A program made the position numbers and the translations under genes. Positions 27,248 through 35,575 of a DNA stretch of 53,775 nucleotides are shown piece by piece. Below the pieces are notes generated by a model that saw nothing but the letters and a program-made list of their open reading frames with translations, had not been told where the DNA came from and searched no databases. Source of the DNA: Acidovorax sp. NB1 (GTDB lineage Bacteria > Pseudomonadota > Gammaproteobacteria > Burkholderiales > Burkholderiaceae_C). Each line of letters begins with the position of its first letter. The first letter of the stretch is position 1. The DNA is taken from NCBI RefSeq assembly GCF_005405905.1, contig NZ_BJHU01000004.1, forward strand, positions 1 to 53,775, written 5' to 3'.

Positions 27248-28369
27248 TCAAAAGTTGTGACGGACCCCCATGTAGATGTTGCGGGAGCTGCCGCTGGACG
27301 AGCCGACCAGCATGGCCGGGGCCTGGGCAGTGCCGGTGCCCAGCACGTACTGCGACCCGTTCTTGTTGCTGATCTGTCCCACGCCGAAGTACAGGCGCGT
27401 CCTCTTGGACAGGTCGTAGTCGCCGCCAAGCGAGATCCAGTTCGCGTCCCGGTTGCCCGTCAACGCCGTGTAGTCGGACCGGTCGTTGACGCGGGTGAAC
27501 TGGGCAACGGCCGTGAACTGTCCGAACGGCACGCGCACGCCGAGGTTGGTCAGCCGGAATTCGCTCGTCGAAGCACCGGGCATGCGGGCGATTGCCCCGG
27601 TGCAGGTCGCGCAGGAGTTCTTCTCCACCGTCATGCCCAGGAAGAACTTGGCGAAGCGGGCGTCGTAGGAGCCGCCAACCACCATCGCCGAGACCTTGCC
27701 CGCAGCATCGTCCGGCCCCTCCTGCCGCTGGAAGCCCGCATTGAGGTCGAAGCCCCCGGCCTGGTAGCGCGCGGATGCGCCGTACCCGCGTCCGATCGTC
27801 GTCGAGTTCTCGCCGAAGGAGTACTGGCCGCGGAACTCGATGCCGCCCCAGCGCGGGGACACGTAGTTGACCGCGTTGTCCTGCCGCGCCGACACCCCCA
27901 TCGGCAGCACCTGGCGCTGCGTGGTGGGGCTGACGTTTCTGGTGAGCGCGAGCAGCCCGCCGGCGCCTTCCCAGACGAAGGCGTCCACACTGCTCTGGAC
28001 CATGTAGTACGGAGTGGGAATACGGCCCATCTGCAGCGTGCCGAACCGCGCATCGCTCAGGCCGACCGACGCCTCGCGCCCGAACGCGCGACCGCCTTGG
28101 CCGAGCGTGCCGTCGTCGAGGTTGATGCCCATCTCGAGGCGGAAGACGGCGGCAAGCCCTCCTCCCAAGTCCTCCACGCCGCGAAAACCCAGGTTGCTCC
28201 CCGCACTTCCGCCCGATACCAGCCGATTGACACTCGAGCCCCCCGATCTCGGCGAGTCCATCCCGGCATCCACCCGCCCATACATGGTCACGCTGCTCTG
28301 GGCATTGGCTGCGCCGCAAACGCACAGCAGCGCGGCGCATGCAACCGCATGCTTGGCCATTCCGTTCAT
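27248..28369 (-). CDS. Outer-membrane porin (Gram-negative type)
   Basis: 373 residues. A signal peptide ends A-N-A-Q (residue 24). The first strand S-V-T-M-Y-G-R-V-D-A-G, the [12 protein letters not shown] motif and the C-terminal V-R-H-N-F ending in Phe are all typical. AAGGAGACAAC precedes the ATG at 28369. It is a close paralogue of the porin at 7122-8258, with an identical 24-residue block (residues 81-104 here) and the same C-x-x-C pair (Cys253, Cys256). It stands alone, with two MarR-type sites 157-190 bp upstream and a strong terminator downstream. Regulation by the local MarR protein is likely (inference). Confidence 0.9.
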   Translation of the reverse strand: MNGMAKHAVACAALLCVCGAANAQSSVTMYGRVDAGMDSPRSGGSSVNRLVSGGSAGSNLGFRGVEDLGGGLAAVFRLEMGINLDDGTLGQGGRAFGREASVGLSDARFGTLQMGRIPTPYYMVQSSVDAFVWEGAGGLLALTRNVSPTTQRQVLPMGVSARQDNAVNYVSPRWGGIEFRGQYSFGENSTTIGRGYGASARYQAGGFDLNAGFQRQEGPDDAAGKVSAMVVGGSYDARFAKFFLGMTVEKNSCATCTGAIARMPGASTSEFRLTNLGVRVPFGQFTAVAQFTRVNDRSDYTALTGNRDANWISLGGDYDLSKRTRLYFGVGQISNKNGSQYVLGTGTAQAPAMLVGSSSGSSRNIYMGVRHNF

Positions 28370-28525
28370 AGTTGTCTCCTTCGTTGAACTTGGGGCTTGG
28401 CCCCGATTCCTCTTCTTCACATTGCGCCTGGCGTCTCATGGGAAAGCTCCACGCGCAGCCCGCCAAAGACCACATCGTTCGATGACTCGCGGGTTCATCG
28501 TGGTTCCTCCGGCTCGTTCAGTATA

Positions 28526-28559
28526 GATAGACGCCTAATCTTTTGATAGTCGCCTAATC
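28526..28559 (-). promoter_or_regulatory. Tandem candidate MarR-type operators, sites D1 and D2
   Basis: GATAG-acgc-CTAAT (28526-28539) and GATAG-tcgc-CTAAT (28545-28558) are 19 bp apart and identical at 13 of 14 positions. They lie in an AT-rich patch upstream of the porin. Near two-helical-turn spacing would let two regulator dimers bind the same DNA face. Confidence 0.6.
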
Positions 28560-29294
28560 AAATTTTCCGGATTCAGAACGCCCGGCTGTGGCGGGCGTGC
28601 GACGCTTTCACGCCTGACCCGTTGGTGGCCGCGAAACACTGGCAGAGACCATCCCGCACGGCATCGGAACCAACCCGGATTGATTGGATGATCAATGCCT
28701 CGCGCCGGACTCCGCAGCATCCCGTCGGGTTCGAATCCCGTTGTCGCCGCAAGGAGCAATGGACGAACGAAGACGGTGCAACGTCGATTCACAACCGATG
28801 GGGTGCCTGGCCAGCGAGCCAGTCGCGCGCCGGCCTCTGCCCGCCGTTCACGGGCACGCGGGCACGTCCGCCAGCGGCGTTCTTCCAAGTTCCACGCGCT
28901 GCTTATCGGGCCATCGCCGGCCCGCTGCACCGGTGCGCGAGACCGTGGTCACCGTGCAGCGGCACACGGACATGCGGACCGGTTGTCAGGACAGTGCGGC
29001 GTCTTCACCAATGCCCGCGAGGCACGATGGAAGCCGAGCGCATTGGCCATGCGGGCGCACAGCGCACCTCCGGGCGCGAGAGCCCTGCGCACCCTGGAGG
29101 ACAGGATGGCCACCGGGCGGCGCCGGTTGAACCATCGATCAACCTCGGGATGAACCCTAGCTCGCCACGCGGGCTGCCACGCCGCGTTGCTTCTTCATAG
29201 GTTGACCGCGCATTCAAGCTTGATGCACATCAACCTTGTTCCTAGGATCGGGATCTTCTTAGGGCACGTGTAGTTGCCTGCAACCGGAGACACC
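28560..29294. other. Long intergenic stretch; promoter of the Bug-ThDP-aldehyde dehydrogenase unit at its right end
   Basis: No convincing gene. At 28724-28750 there is a GGTTCGAATCC element resembling the T-arm of a tRNA 3' end, but no cloverleaf can be completed. At about 29219-29232 TTGATG-CA-CATCAA is an inverted repeat inside a wider AGGTTGA...TCAACCT pair, a likely regulator site 60-75 bp upstream of the Bug start. Other open frames are Arg-rich and unconvincing. Confidence 0.4.
29219..29232 (+). promoter_or_regulatory. Inverted repeat upstream of Bug-ThDP-aldehyde dehydrogenase unit
   Basis: TTGATG-CA-CATCAA forms 6-bp arms, flanked by the outer pair AGGTTGA / TCAACCT. It lies in the only AT-rich region before the start at 29295. 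It differs from the MarR palindrome, so another regulator may act here. Confidence 0.45.
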
Positions 29295-30287
29295 ATGAAG
29301 AATCCATCAAGCCCCACTCGGCGCTCGCTGCTCGCGGCCGCCGCCATGATCGCCGCAGGCTTCGGCCACTCGGCCATCGCACAAGAGAACTATCCCACCA
29401 AGCCGGTCACCCTCATCGTGCCCTTCACTCCCGGCGGGAGCAACGACGTCATCGCCCGCGTGATCGGCCAGCGGCTCAGCCAGATCTGGAACCAGCCGGT
29501 CATCGTGGACAACAAGGCAGGCGCGGCCGGAAGCATCGGGACCGACCACGTGGCCAAGGCCCCTGCGGACGGCTACAAGCTGCTGATCACCAACAACAAC
29601 ACCATGTCCATCAATCCGGTGCTGTTGCCGAAGACGCCGTACGCCGTCGCGCGCGATTTCGCCCAGGTCACGCAACTCGGCGCGGTGCCGGTCGTGCTGG
29701 TAGCGAACTCGAACGTGAAGGCCACGACCGTGAAGGAACTCGTGGCGCTCGCGAAGGCCACTCCGGGCAAGCTCACTTATGCCTCGTCGGGCTCCGGCAG
29801 CCCGCAGCATCTGTCCGCGGAGCTCTTCAAGGCGATGACGGGCACCGACATCACCCACGTCCCCTACAAGGGCGCGGCGCCGGCCATCACCGACATGCTG
29901 GCCGGGCAGGTCGATCTGCAGTTCGGTGCCATCAACTCGCTGCTGCCGCACATCCGCACCGGGAAGCTGCGCGCGCTCGCCGTGGGTGGCACCCGGCGCG
30001 CCAGCCTGCTGGCCGATGTCCCGACCATGGCCGAGGCCGGCCTGCCCCAGTACGACAGCGAGATCTGGCTCGGCCTGGCGGCCCCCGCGGGGACCCCTGC
30101 GGCGGTCATCAAGCGGATCAACGCCGATGTCACCAAGATCCTGAACGAGCCCGAGGTGAAGGAGAAGCTCGCCGAGCAGGGTATCGAGACGCGGCCGAGC
30201 ACGCCGCAGGAGATGACCAAGCTCGTCGAGAAGGACACCGCGCGGTGGGCGAGCGTCATCAAGAGCGCGGGCATCAAGGCCGATTGA
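29295..30287 (+). CDS. Bug-family (TctC) periplasmic substrate-binding protein
   Basis: 330 residues. The signal peptide ends S-A-I-A-Q (about residue 30). Typical segments are P-T-K-P-V-T-L-I-V-P-F-T-P-G-G-S-N-D, T-H-V-P-Y-K-G-A and D-V-P-T-M-A-E-A-G. The ATG at 29295 follows CGGAGACACC. It is followed by a ThDP enzyme (12 bp gap) and an aldehyde dehydrogenase, so it probably binds the 2-oxo or hydroxy acid that they use. Confidence 0.9.
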   Translation: MKNPSSPTRRSLLAAAAMIAAGFGHSAIAQENYPTKPVTLIVPFTPGGSNDVIARVIGQRLSQIWNQPVIVDNKAGAAGSIGTDHVAKAPADGYKLLITNNNTMSINPVLLPKTPYAVARDFAQVTQLGAVPVVLVANSNVKATTVKELVALAKATPGKLTYASSGSGSPQHLSAELFKAMTGTDITHVPYKGAAPAITDMLAGQVDLQFGAINSLLPHIRTGKLRALAVGGTRRASLLADVPTMAEAGLPQYDSEIWLGLAAPAGTPAAVIKRINADVTKILNEPEVKEKLAEQGIETRPSTPQEMTKLVEKDTARWASVIKSAGIKAD

Positions 30288-30299
30288 GCGGAGCACCCA

Positions 30300-32108
30300 T
30301 TGAATTCGAAGCAAGCCATTCCTTTGCGCCGCGACATTCCCGCAGCGGGCGCCGGCGCCGGCAGCCTGTGGGCCAGCGACGCCATCGCGGAGATGATCCG
30401 CGCGCTCGACATCCCCTATGTCCTCCTGAACCCCGGGTCGAGCTTCCGCGGTCTGCACGACAGCCTGGTGAACCACCTCGGCAACATCGACCCGCAGATG
30501 CTGGTCGTGCTCCATGAGGAGCATGCCGTCGCGATCGCCCATGGCTACGCGAAGGTCGCCGGAAAGCCGCTGGCGGCGATCGTTCACAGCAACGTGGGCC
30601 TGATGCACGCGTCCATGGCGATCTTCAACGCCTGGGTGGACCGCGTGCCCGTGTTGGTCCTGGGCGCGACGGGCCCGGTCGATGCGGCCAAGCGGCGCCC
30701 CTGGATCGACTGGATGCACACCGCGCAGGACCAGGGCGCGCTGGTGCGCGACTTCAGCAAGTGGGACGCGCAGCCGGCTTCCGTCGCCGCGTCGTACGAG
30801 GCGCTGCTGCGGGCCAAGCAGATCGCGCTGACCGCACCCGCCGGCCCCACCTACGTGTGCTTCGATGTCTCGCTGCAGGAGACGCGCATCGATGCGATCC
30901 CGGCGCTGCCGGACGTCAGCCGCTACCAGGTTCCCTCCCCCGCCGTGCCGGGCAGCGATGAGCTGGCCAGAGCCGCAGCGCTGCTGTCCTCCGCGGCCCG
31001 CCCGGTCATTCTGATGGGGCGGGTCTCCAGGTCTAGCGAGGGCTGGCGCCAGCGCATCGAGCTGGCCGAGAAGCTGAATGCGCAGGTCCTTACGGACCTG
31101 CGCGCCGGCGCATCGTTCCCCACCGACCATCCGCTGCACGCGGCCGTGCCGGGCGTCTTCCTGACCCCGGACGCGGCCGCCACGCTGCGCGCCGCCGACG
31201 TCGTGCTGAGCCTGGACTGGTACGACCTGAACGGCACGCTGCAGCAGGCGTGGCGCAACGAGAGCGTCGGCGCCAAGGTGATCCAGGTCTCGCTCGACCA
31301 CTACAGCCACCGGGGCTGGAGCATGGACCACCAGGGCCTGCCGCCGGTGGACGTGTTCATGCCGGTGGAGCCGGACGTCGCCGTGCCCCTTCTCTGCGCT
31401 GCCTGCACCGAGCGCCCTTCGGCCCTCCAGGCCCCGAAGAGCCCGATGGCCATGCCCCCGGTTCCGCAAGACGGGACGATCAGCATCGCGATGGTCGCCG
31501 ACGCCCTGCGCCGGGCCGCGGGCACGCAGCCCATCACCCTGATCCGTGTGCCACTGGGCTGGAGCGGCGAGATGGGCCACTTCCGCGATCCGCTGGACTA
31601 CCTGGGCATGGACGGCGGCGCCGGCATCGGCTCCGGGCCGGGCATGGCCGTCGGCGCCGCGCTGGCGCTGCGTGGAACCGACCGACTGCCCGTGCTGATG
31701 ACCGGCGACGGCGACTACCTGATGGGCATGACAGCACTGTGGACCGCCGCCAATGCTGGCGTTCCCCTGCTTACCATCGTCTGCAACAACCGGTCGTTCT
31801 TCAACGACGAGCTGCACCAGGAGCGGGTGGCCCGCGATCGCGACCGCCCGGTGCAGAACCGGTGGATCGGGCAGCGCATCGGAGATCCGGACCCCGATCT
31901 GGCCGCGCTCGCGCGCGGGCTCGGGCTGCAGGGCCTCGGACCGACGGACAGCCCGTCGGAGCTCGACGAGGTCCTGGCCCGCGCCGTCGCTGCGGTGCGC
32001 GATGGAGCGACCGTCGTCGTCGACGTGCACGTCACGCCGGGCTACAGCGCCGCGATGGCCTCCGGCATGACCCGCTCCCATGAGGACCAGGAAGGAGGCC
32101 AGCCATGA
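30300..32108 (+). CDS. ThDP-dependent enzyme (acetolactate synthase / benzoylformate decarboxylase family)
   Basis: 602 residues from a TTG start with GCGGAG upstream. The N-terminal pyrimidine domain has the catalytic-type Glu in L-H-E-E-H-A (residue 73 or 74). A central domain follows. The C-terminal pyrophosphate domain has the canonical ThDP motif, from G-D-G-D-Y at about 469 to C-N-N at about 497. With an aldehyde dehydrogenase overlapping its stop by four bases, the simplest reading is a 2-oxo-acid decarboxylase whose aldehyde product is oxidised at once, as MdlC and MdlD do for benzoylformate. This function is inferred from context; acetolactate-synthase-like or oxalyl-CoA-type carboligation cannot be excluded. 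Confidence 0.75.
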   Translation: MNSKQAIPLRRDIPAAGAGAGSLWASDAIAEMIRALDIPYVLLNPGSSFRGLHDSLVNHLGNIDPQMLVVLHEEHAVAIAHGYAKVAGKPLAAIVHSNVGLMHASMAIFNAWVDRVPVLVLGATGPVDAAKRRPWIDWMHTAQDQGALVRDFSKWDAQPASVAASYEALLRAKQIALTAPAGPTYVCFDVSLQETRIDAIPALPDVSRYQVPSPAVPGSDELARAAALLSSAARPVILMGRVSRSSEGWRQRIELAEKLNAQVLTDLRAGASFPTDHPLHAAVPGVFLTPDAAATLRAADVVLSLDWYDLNGTLQQAWRNESVGAKVIQVSLDHYSHRGWSMDHQGLPPVDVFMPVEPDVAVPLLCAACTERPSALQAPKSPMAMPPVPQDGTISIAMVADALRRAAGTQPITLIRVPLGWSGEMGHFRDPLDYLGMDGGAGIGSGPGMAVGAALALRGTDRLPVLMTGDGDYLMGMTALWTAANAGVPLLTIVCNNRSFFNDELHQERVARDRDRPVQNRWIGQRIGDPDPDLAALARGLGLQGLGPTDSPSELDEVLARAVAAVRDGATVVVDVHVTPGYSAAMASGMTRSHEDQEGGQP

Positions 32109-33607
32109 CAGCGGCCCCCATCGTCCTGCCGGACAGCGGCGACCTGAGCCCCTACGTCCAGCGAGTCCTGCCCCGGTCGAGCGGGCTGTTCTGGGACGGC
32201 CGCTGGCATGAAGGAGCGGACCAGGCGATCGCGACCTTCAACCCGTCCACGGGCGAGCGTCTGGCCGACGTGACCTCGGCGGGTTCGGCGGAGGTCGACG
32301 CCGCGGTCGCCTCGGCGAAGGCCGCCTTCCCGGCCTGGGCCGAGACCCCGCCCCTGCAGCGCGCGGCGCTGCTGCGGGAGGCCGCGCGCCGCGTGCGGCT
32401 GCATTCGCGGGAACTGGCGCTGCTGGACGCCGCCAACTGCGGCAATCCCGTGCGCGCCATGCAGATGGACGCGGAGATCGCGGCCACCCAGCTGGACTAT
32501 TTCGCGGGGCTGGTGCTCGAGATCAAGGGCGAGACCATCCCGACCGCGAACGGCGCGCTGAACTACACGCTCAGGGAGCCGCTCGGCCCCGTCGCACGGA
32601 TCTTCCCGTTCAACCACCCGTTCATGTTCGCGGCAGGCAAGATCGCCGCGCCGCTCGCGGCGGGCAACACGGTCATCCTCAAGCCGCCGGAACAGGCGCC
32701 GCTGTCGACCATCCGGCTGATGGAGATCCTGGACGGCCTGTTCCCCCCGGGGGTGCTGAACTGCATCGCTGGCGGACGCGAGACGGGTGCCGCGCTGTCC
32801 GCGCACCCGGATGTGGCCGCCGTCGCGCTTATCGGAAGCGTCGGCGCCGGCAAGGCCGTGCTGCGGTCCGCCGCGGACACGATGAAGCGCACCTTGCTGG
32901 AGCTGGGCGGCAAGAACGCGATGGTCATCTATCCCGACGCGGACCTGCGCAGCGCGGTGGAGGGGGCCGTGCGCGGCATGAACTTCACGTGGTGCGGGCA
33001 GTCGTGCGGCTCCACGAGCCGCCTGTACGTGCACCGCTCCCTGCACGATGAATTCATGCAGCGCATGGCCGAGGAACTGGCGCGCAAACACCGGCCCGGC
33101 ATCGCGACCCACCTGGACACGACGATGGGCGCACTGGCGAGCCGCGCCCAGTACGACCGCGCGCTGCACTACATCCAGGCCGGCATCGACGAGGGCGCCG
33201 TGCTCCTGACCGGCGGCCACGCGGCGCGCGATGCGCAGCTGAAGGACGGCCTGTTCATCGAGCCGACCATCTTCACGGGCGTGCGGCCCGACATGCGGAT
33301 CGCGCGCGAGGAGATCTTCGGCCCCGTGCTCTCGGTGTTTTCCTGGGACGACGAGGACCGGATGCTGGTCGAGGTCAATGGCACGGAGCTCGGACTGACG
33401 GCCTCGGTGTGGACCACGAGCCTGAACACCGGCCTGCGCGCCGCCAAGCGGATCCAGTCGGGCTACGTGTGGGTCAACGAGTGTTCGGTGCACATCCCTG
33501 GCGCGCCGTTCGGCGGCTACAAGCAGTCCGGCGTCGGCAGGGAGGAGTCCAAGGAGGAACTGCTGGAGTTCACGCAGCTCAAGAACGTCAACGTGAAGCT
33601 CGGCTAG
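32105..33607 (+). CDS. Aldehyde dehydrogenase
   Basis: 500 residues. Catalytic residues can be placed: Asn170 in F-P-F-N, Glu266 in L-E-L-G-G-K and the nucleophile Cys301 in C-G-Q-S-C-G-S. The cofactor segment G-S-V-G-A-G-K is at about 244-250. The ATG overlaps the ThDP-enzyme stop (ATGA), so coupling is strong. It probably oxidises the aromatic aldehyde released by that enzyme to an acid. The W-C before G-Q-S-C is less usual than the standard residues there, which may reflect substrate preference. Confidence 0.9.
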   Translation: MTAAPIVLPDSGDLSPYVQRVLPRSSGLFWDGRWHEGADQAIATFNPSTGERLADVTSAGSAEVDAAVASAKAAFPAWAETPPLQRAALLREAARRVRLHSRELALLDAANCGNPVRAMQMDAEIAATQLDYFAGLVLEIKGETIPTANGALNYTLREPLGPVARIFPFNHPFMFAAGKIAAPLAAGNTVILKPPEQAPLSTIRLMEILDGLFPPGVLNCIAGGRETGAALSAHPDVAAVALIGSVGAGKAVLRSAADTMKRTLLELGGKNAMVIYPDADLRSAVEGAVRGMNFTWCGQSCGSTSRLYVHRSLHDEFMQRMAEELARKHRPGIATHLDTTMGALASRAQYDRALHYIQAGIDEGAVLLTGGHAARDAQLKDGLFIEPTIFTGVRPDMRIAREEIFGPVLSVFSWDDEDRMLVEVNGTELGLTASVWTTSLNTGLRAAKRIQSGYVWVNECSVHIPGAPFGGYKQSGVGREESKEELLEFTQLKNVNVKLG

Positions 33608-34055
33608 AGACCATGGTTGCTCGATAGGTTGCCAAGAGGCTCGTCGTCGGCATCGTGGATTGCGCGCTTTCGTGTACCGGGCAAGATGCGACGCGCTCTC
33701 CAGCCACGATCCGTATGAACACAGGTCTTCCTTCGCCTGTCGAGCGACCACCCTGTCCAGCGCCCGGCCCGCCGGAATGCTAAAGGGGCCCGCGCCATGC
33801 GGAACGCTGGTTCCGCCGCGCCCATCCACCGTACGGCCTGCCCCCAAGCGCAACTCGCATATCGCCTCGGGAAATCTCTCCTGCGAGTAGCCGGCCAGGT
33901 CGCTCCTCGAGCCCATCGACATCTGCGGCATGACGACGCAACACAGCTCCTCGAGGTCTGGGGCCAGGGCGTCGCTCCGCCCACGTTCAGTGAGGAGGTG
34001 CAGGTGCTGTCGCGGCGGCTGGACAGCGCACAACAGGGTTCGCCCCAGCTTTCAT
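33608..34055. other. Intergenic stretch with a possible gene remnant
   Basis: On the minus strand a frame open from about 34033 to 33610 has mostly G/C third positions and the order P-D-L-E-E-L, D-L-A-G-Y-S-Q-E and G-T-S-V-P-H-G-A-G, which looks more protein-like than the other frames. I do not recognise it, and it has no good ribosome site. It may be a fragment of a lost gene. Confidence 0.25.
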
Positions 34056-34075
34056 ATTGTTAGTCGATTAACAAT
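34056..34075 (+). promoter_or_regulatory. Candidate MarR-type operator, site E
   Basis: ATTGTTA-gtcgat-TAACAAT has perfect 7-bp arms. Its core GTTAG-tcga-TTAAC (34059-34072) fits the shared palindrome with one change. It lies 107 bp upstream of the Tat-signal hydrolase start. Confidence 0.55.
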
Positions 34076-34182
34076 AATGGTCGGCATGGCCTGGCCGCGC
34101 TGGGCCGTCCTCGCCAGACGCTCCGGCGACCGTCCTGCACTGCCAGAGTCGATGCCAATGCCACAGAGAACCAGGAGACAAG

Positions 34183-35232
34183 ATGCACAACACGCCCCCC
34201 GCCTCCCGCCGGAGGTTCTTCCGCACCAGTGCTGGCATGGGTGCCGTCCTAGCCGCGGCCACCAGCACCGGCGCCTCCGGCGCCAGCACGCCCCCCCACG
34301 CCGCCGTGCGGGTGCGCAGCGGCTTTGTGGCCGGTCCTTCGACCTACTACGAGGTTCTGGAGCCGGTCGCGAAGACCCGCAAGCCGCCCATGGTGCTGAT
34401 CCACGGCGGGGCGCACACCGGCTCCTGCTACATGGCGACCGCCGATGGCCGCCCGGGCTGGGCGCCCTTCTTCGCAGCCCAGGGCTACCAGGTGGTGGTC
34501 CCTGACTGGGCAGGCACCGGTCGCAGCGGCTACATCCCCTACGACGACCTGTCGGGCGAGACGGTCGTGAAGGGCCTTGGCAAGGTGCTGGCCACGCTGG
34601 ACCGCCCGGCGATCGTCATGACGCATTCGATGTCGGGCCCCTTCGGCTGGAAGCTGCTCGAACTCTTCGGCGACCGCATCGTCTCCCTGGTGGCAATCGC
34701 ACCTGGCGGGCCGGCCAACGTCAGCGCGCCGACCGAGTTCCTGTCCAGCACGTCGGACGACGTGGAAGTCCGCTTGGCACCCGGCGCTCCGGTGCTCAAG
34801 CTCAGCCGCAAGCTGCCCTTCGTTGCCGAACCGGGCTGGGCCACGAAGAAGCTGGTCGGCAGCAGCACGCGCTTCCCGCGCGAGCACCTGGACAGCTACC
34901 TGGCCAGCCTGACCGTCATTCCGCCCCGCCTGCTGCTAGAGCGGGTGAACTATGAGAACAGCGCGCCCCGTGTGACCGACCCCTCGGGCTACAAGGGCAA
35001 GCGCGTGGCCCTGATCATGGGCACCAACGACGCGGACCACACGGCCGCCATCGACAAGCCCATCGTCGACTGGCTGAACGACATCGGGGCGCGCGCGGAA
35101 TTCATTCCGCTGGGCGACCGGGGCATCCAGGGCAACGGCCACATGATGATGATGGAGAGCAACAGCGACCAGTTGGCAGCCGGTATTGCCGCCTGGCTGC
35201 AGACCGGCAAATTCAGCGCCTCGGCGTCCTAG
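34183..35232 (+). CDS. Exported alpha/beta hydrolase (probable esterase)
   Basis: 349 residues. A Tat-like signal (S-R-R-R-F-F-R then a hydrophobic alanine-rich run to about residue 37) suggests folded export to the periplasm. The hydrolase core follows: oxyanion-hole H-G-G in V-L-I-H-G-G-A-H, and a nucleophile elbow M-T-H-S-M-S-G in which Thr replaces the usual first Gly. The late G-N-G-H-M segment supplies the catalytic His. Because the window degrades phthalate and carries alcohol and aldehyde dehydrogenases, an aromatic (even phthalate) ester is an attractive substrate, but this is inference. Confidence 0.75.
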   Translation: MHNTPPASRRRFFRTSAGMGAVLAAATSTGASGASTPPHAAVRVRSGFVAGPSTYYEVLEPVAKTRKPPMVLIHGGAHTGSCYMATADGRPGWAPFFAAQGYQVVVPDWAGTGRSGYIPYDDLSGETVVKGLGKVLATLDRPAIVMTHSMSGPFGWKLLELFGDRIVSLVAIAPGGPANVSAPTEFLSSTSDDVEVRLAPGAPVLKLSRKLPFVAEPGWATKKLVGSSTRFPREHLDSYLASLTVIPPRLLLERVNYENSAPRVTDPSGYKGKRVALIMGTNDADHTAAIDKPIVDWLNDIGARAEFIPLGDRGIQGNGHMMMMESNSDQLAAGIAAWLQTGKFSASAS

Positions 35233-35248
35233 TACCTCCGGGCAGTGC

Positions 35249-35413
35249 TCAGGCCAACTCCGCCGTGATCCAGCGGCGCAGGCTGTTGGAGTAGGCCAGG
35301 TCGGTGACGCGCGGCAGGTCTTCCACCCGCACCATGCCCTCTTCCAACCACCACCGCGCGGACGCACCGCTTAGCAGGCGGCAGCGCAAATGCGGAGTGG
35401 CCATCGCCGTCAT
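35249..35413 (-). CDS. Hypothetical small protein
   Basis: 54 residues starting at the ATG at 35413, with GAGGGG eight bases upstream. It begins M-T-A-M-A-T-P-H-L and ends R-R-W-I-T-A-E-L-A, has balanced composition with several acidic residues, and is predicted helical. It follows the HTH-citrate-synthase gene in the same direction after 162 bp and is convergent with the exported hydrolase. I do not recognise a family. Composition and ribosome site favour a real gene. Confidence 0.4.
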   Translation of the reverse strand: MTAMATPHLRCRLLSGASARWWLEEGMVRVEDLPRVTDLAYSNSLRRWITAELA

Positions 35414-35575
35414 CGGGGCTGCCCCTCGCAAAGAGGGAGACGCACGAGTTCGCAGCGGCAGGCCGGTTGCCGCGGGCCCGCAATGCCCGGCGTCCAGTCC
35501 GCTCCTCCAGAGGATCGCCTCTCGGCTCCGAGCGACACAGGGCGGCGCTAGCGACGCGCACGGGCCCTGCCACGC

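Noticed and set aside
29307..32081. 924-codon open frame on the minus strand
   Set aside because: Same antisense effect, opposite the Bug and ThDP-enzyme genes, both of which have clear motifs on the plus strand.
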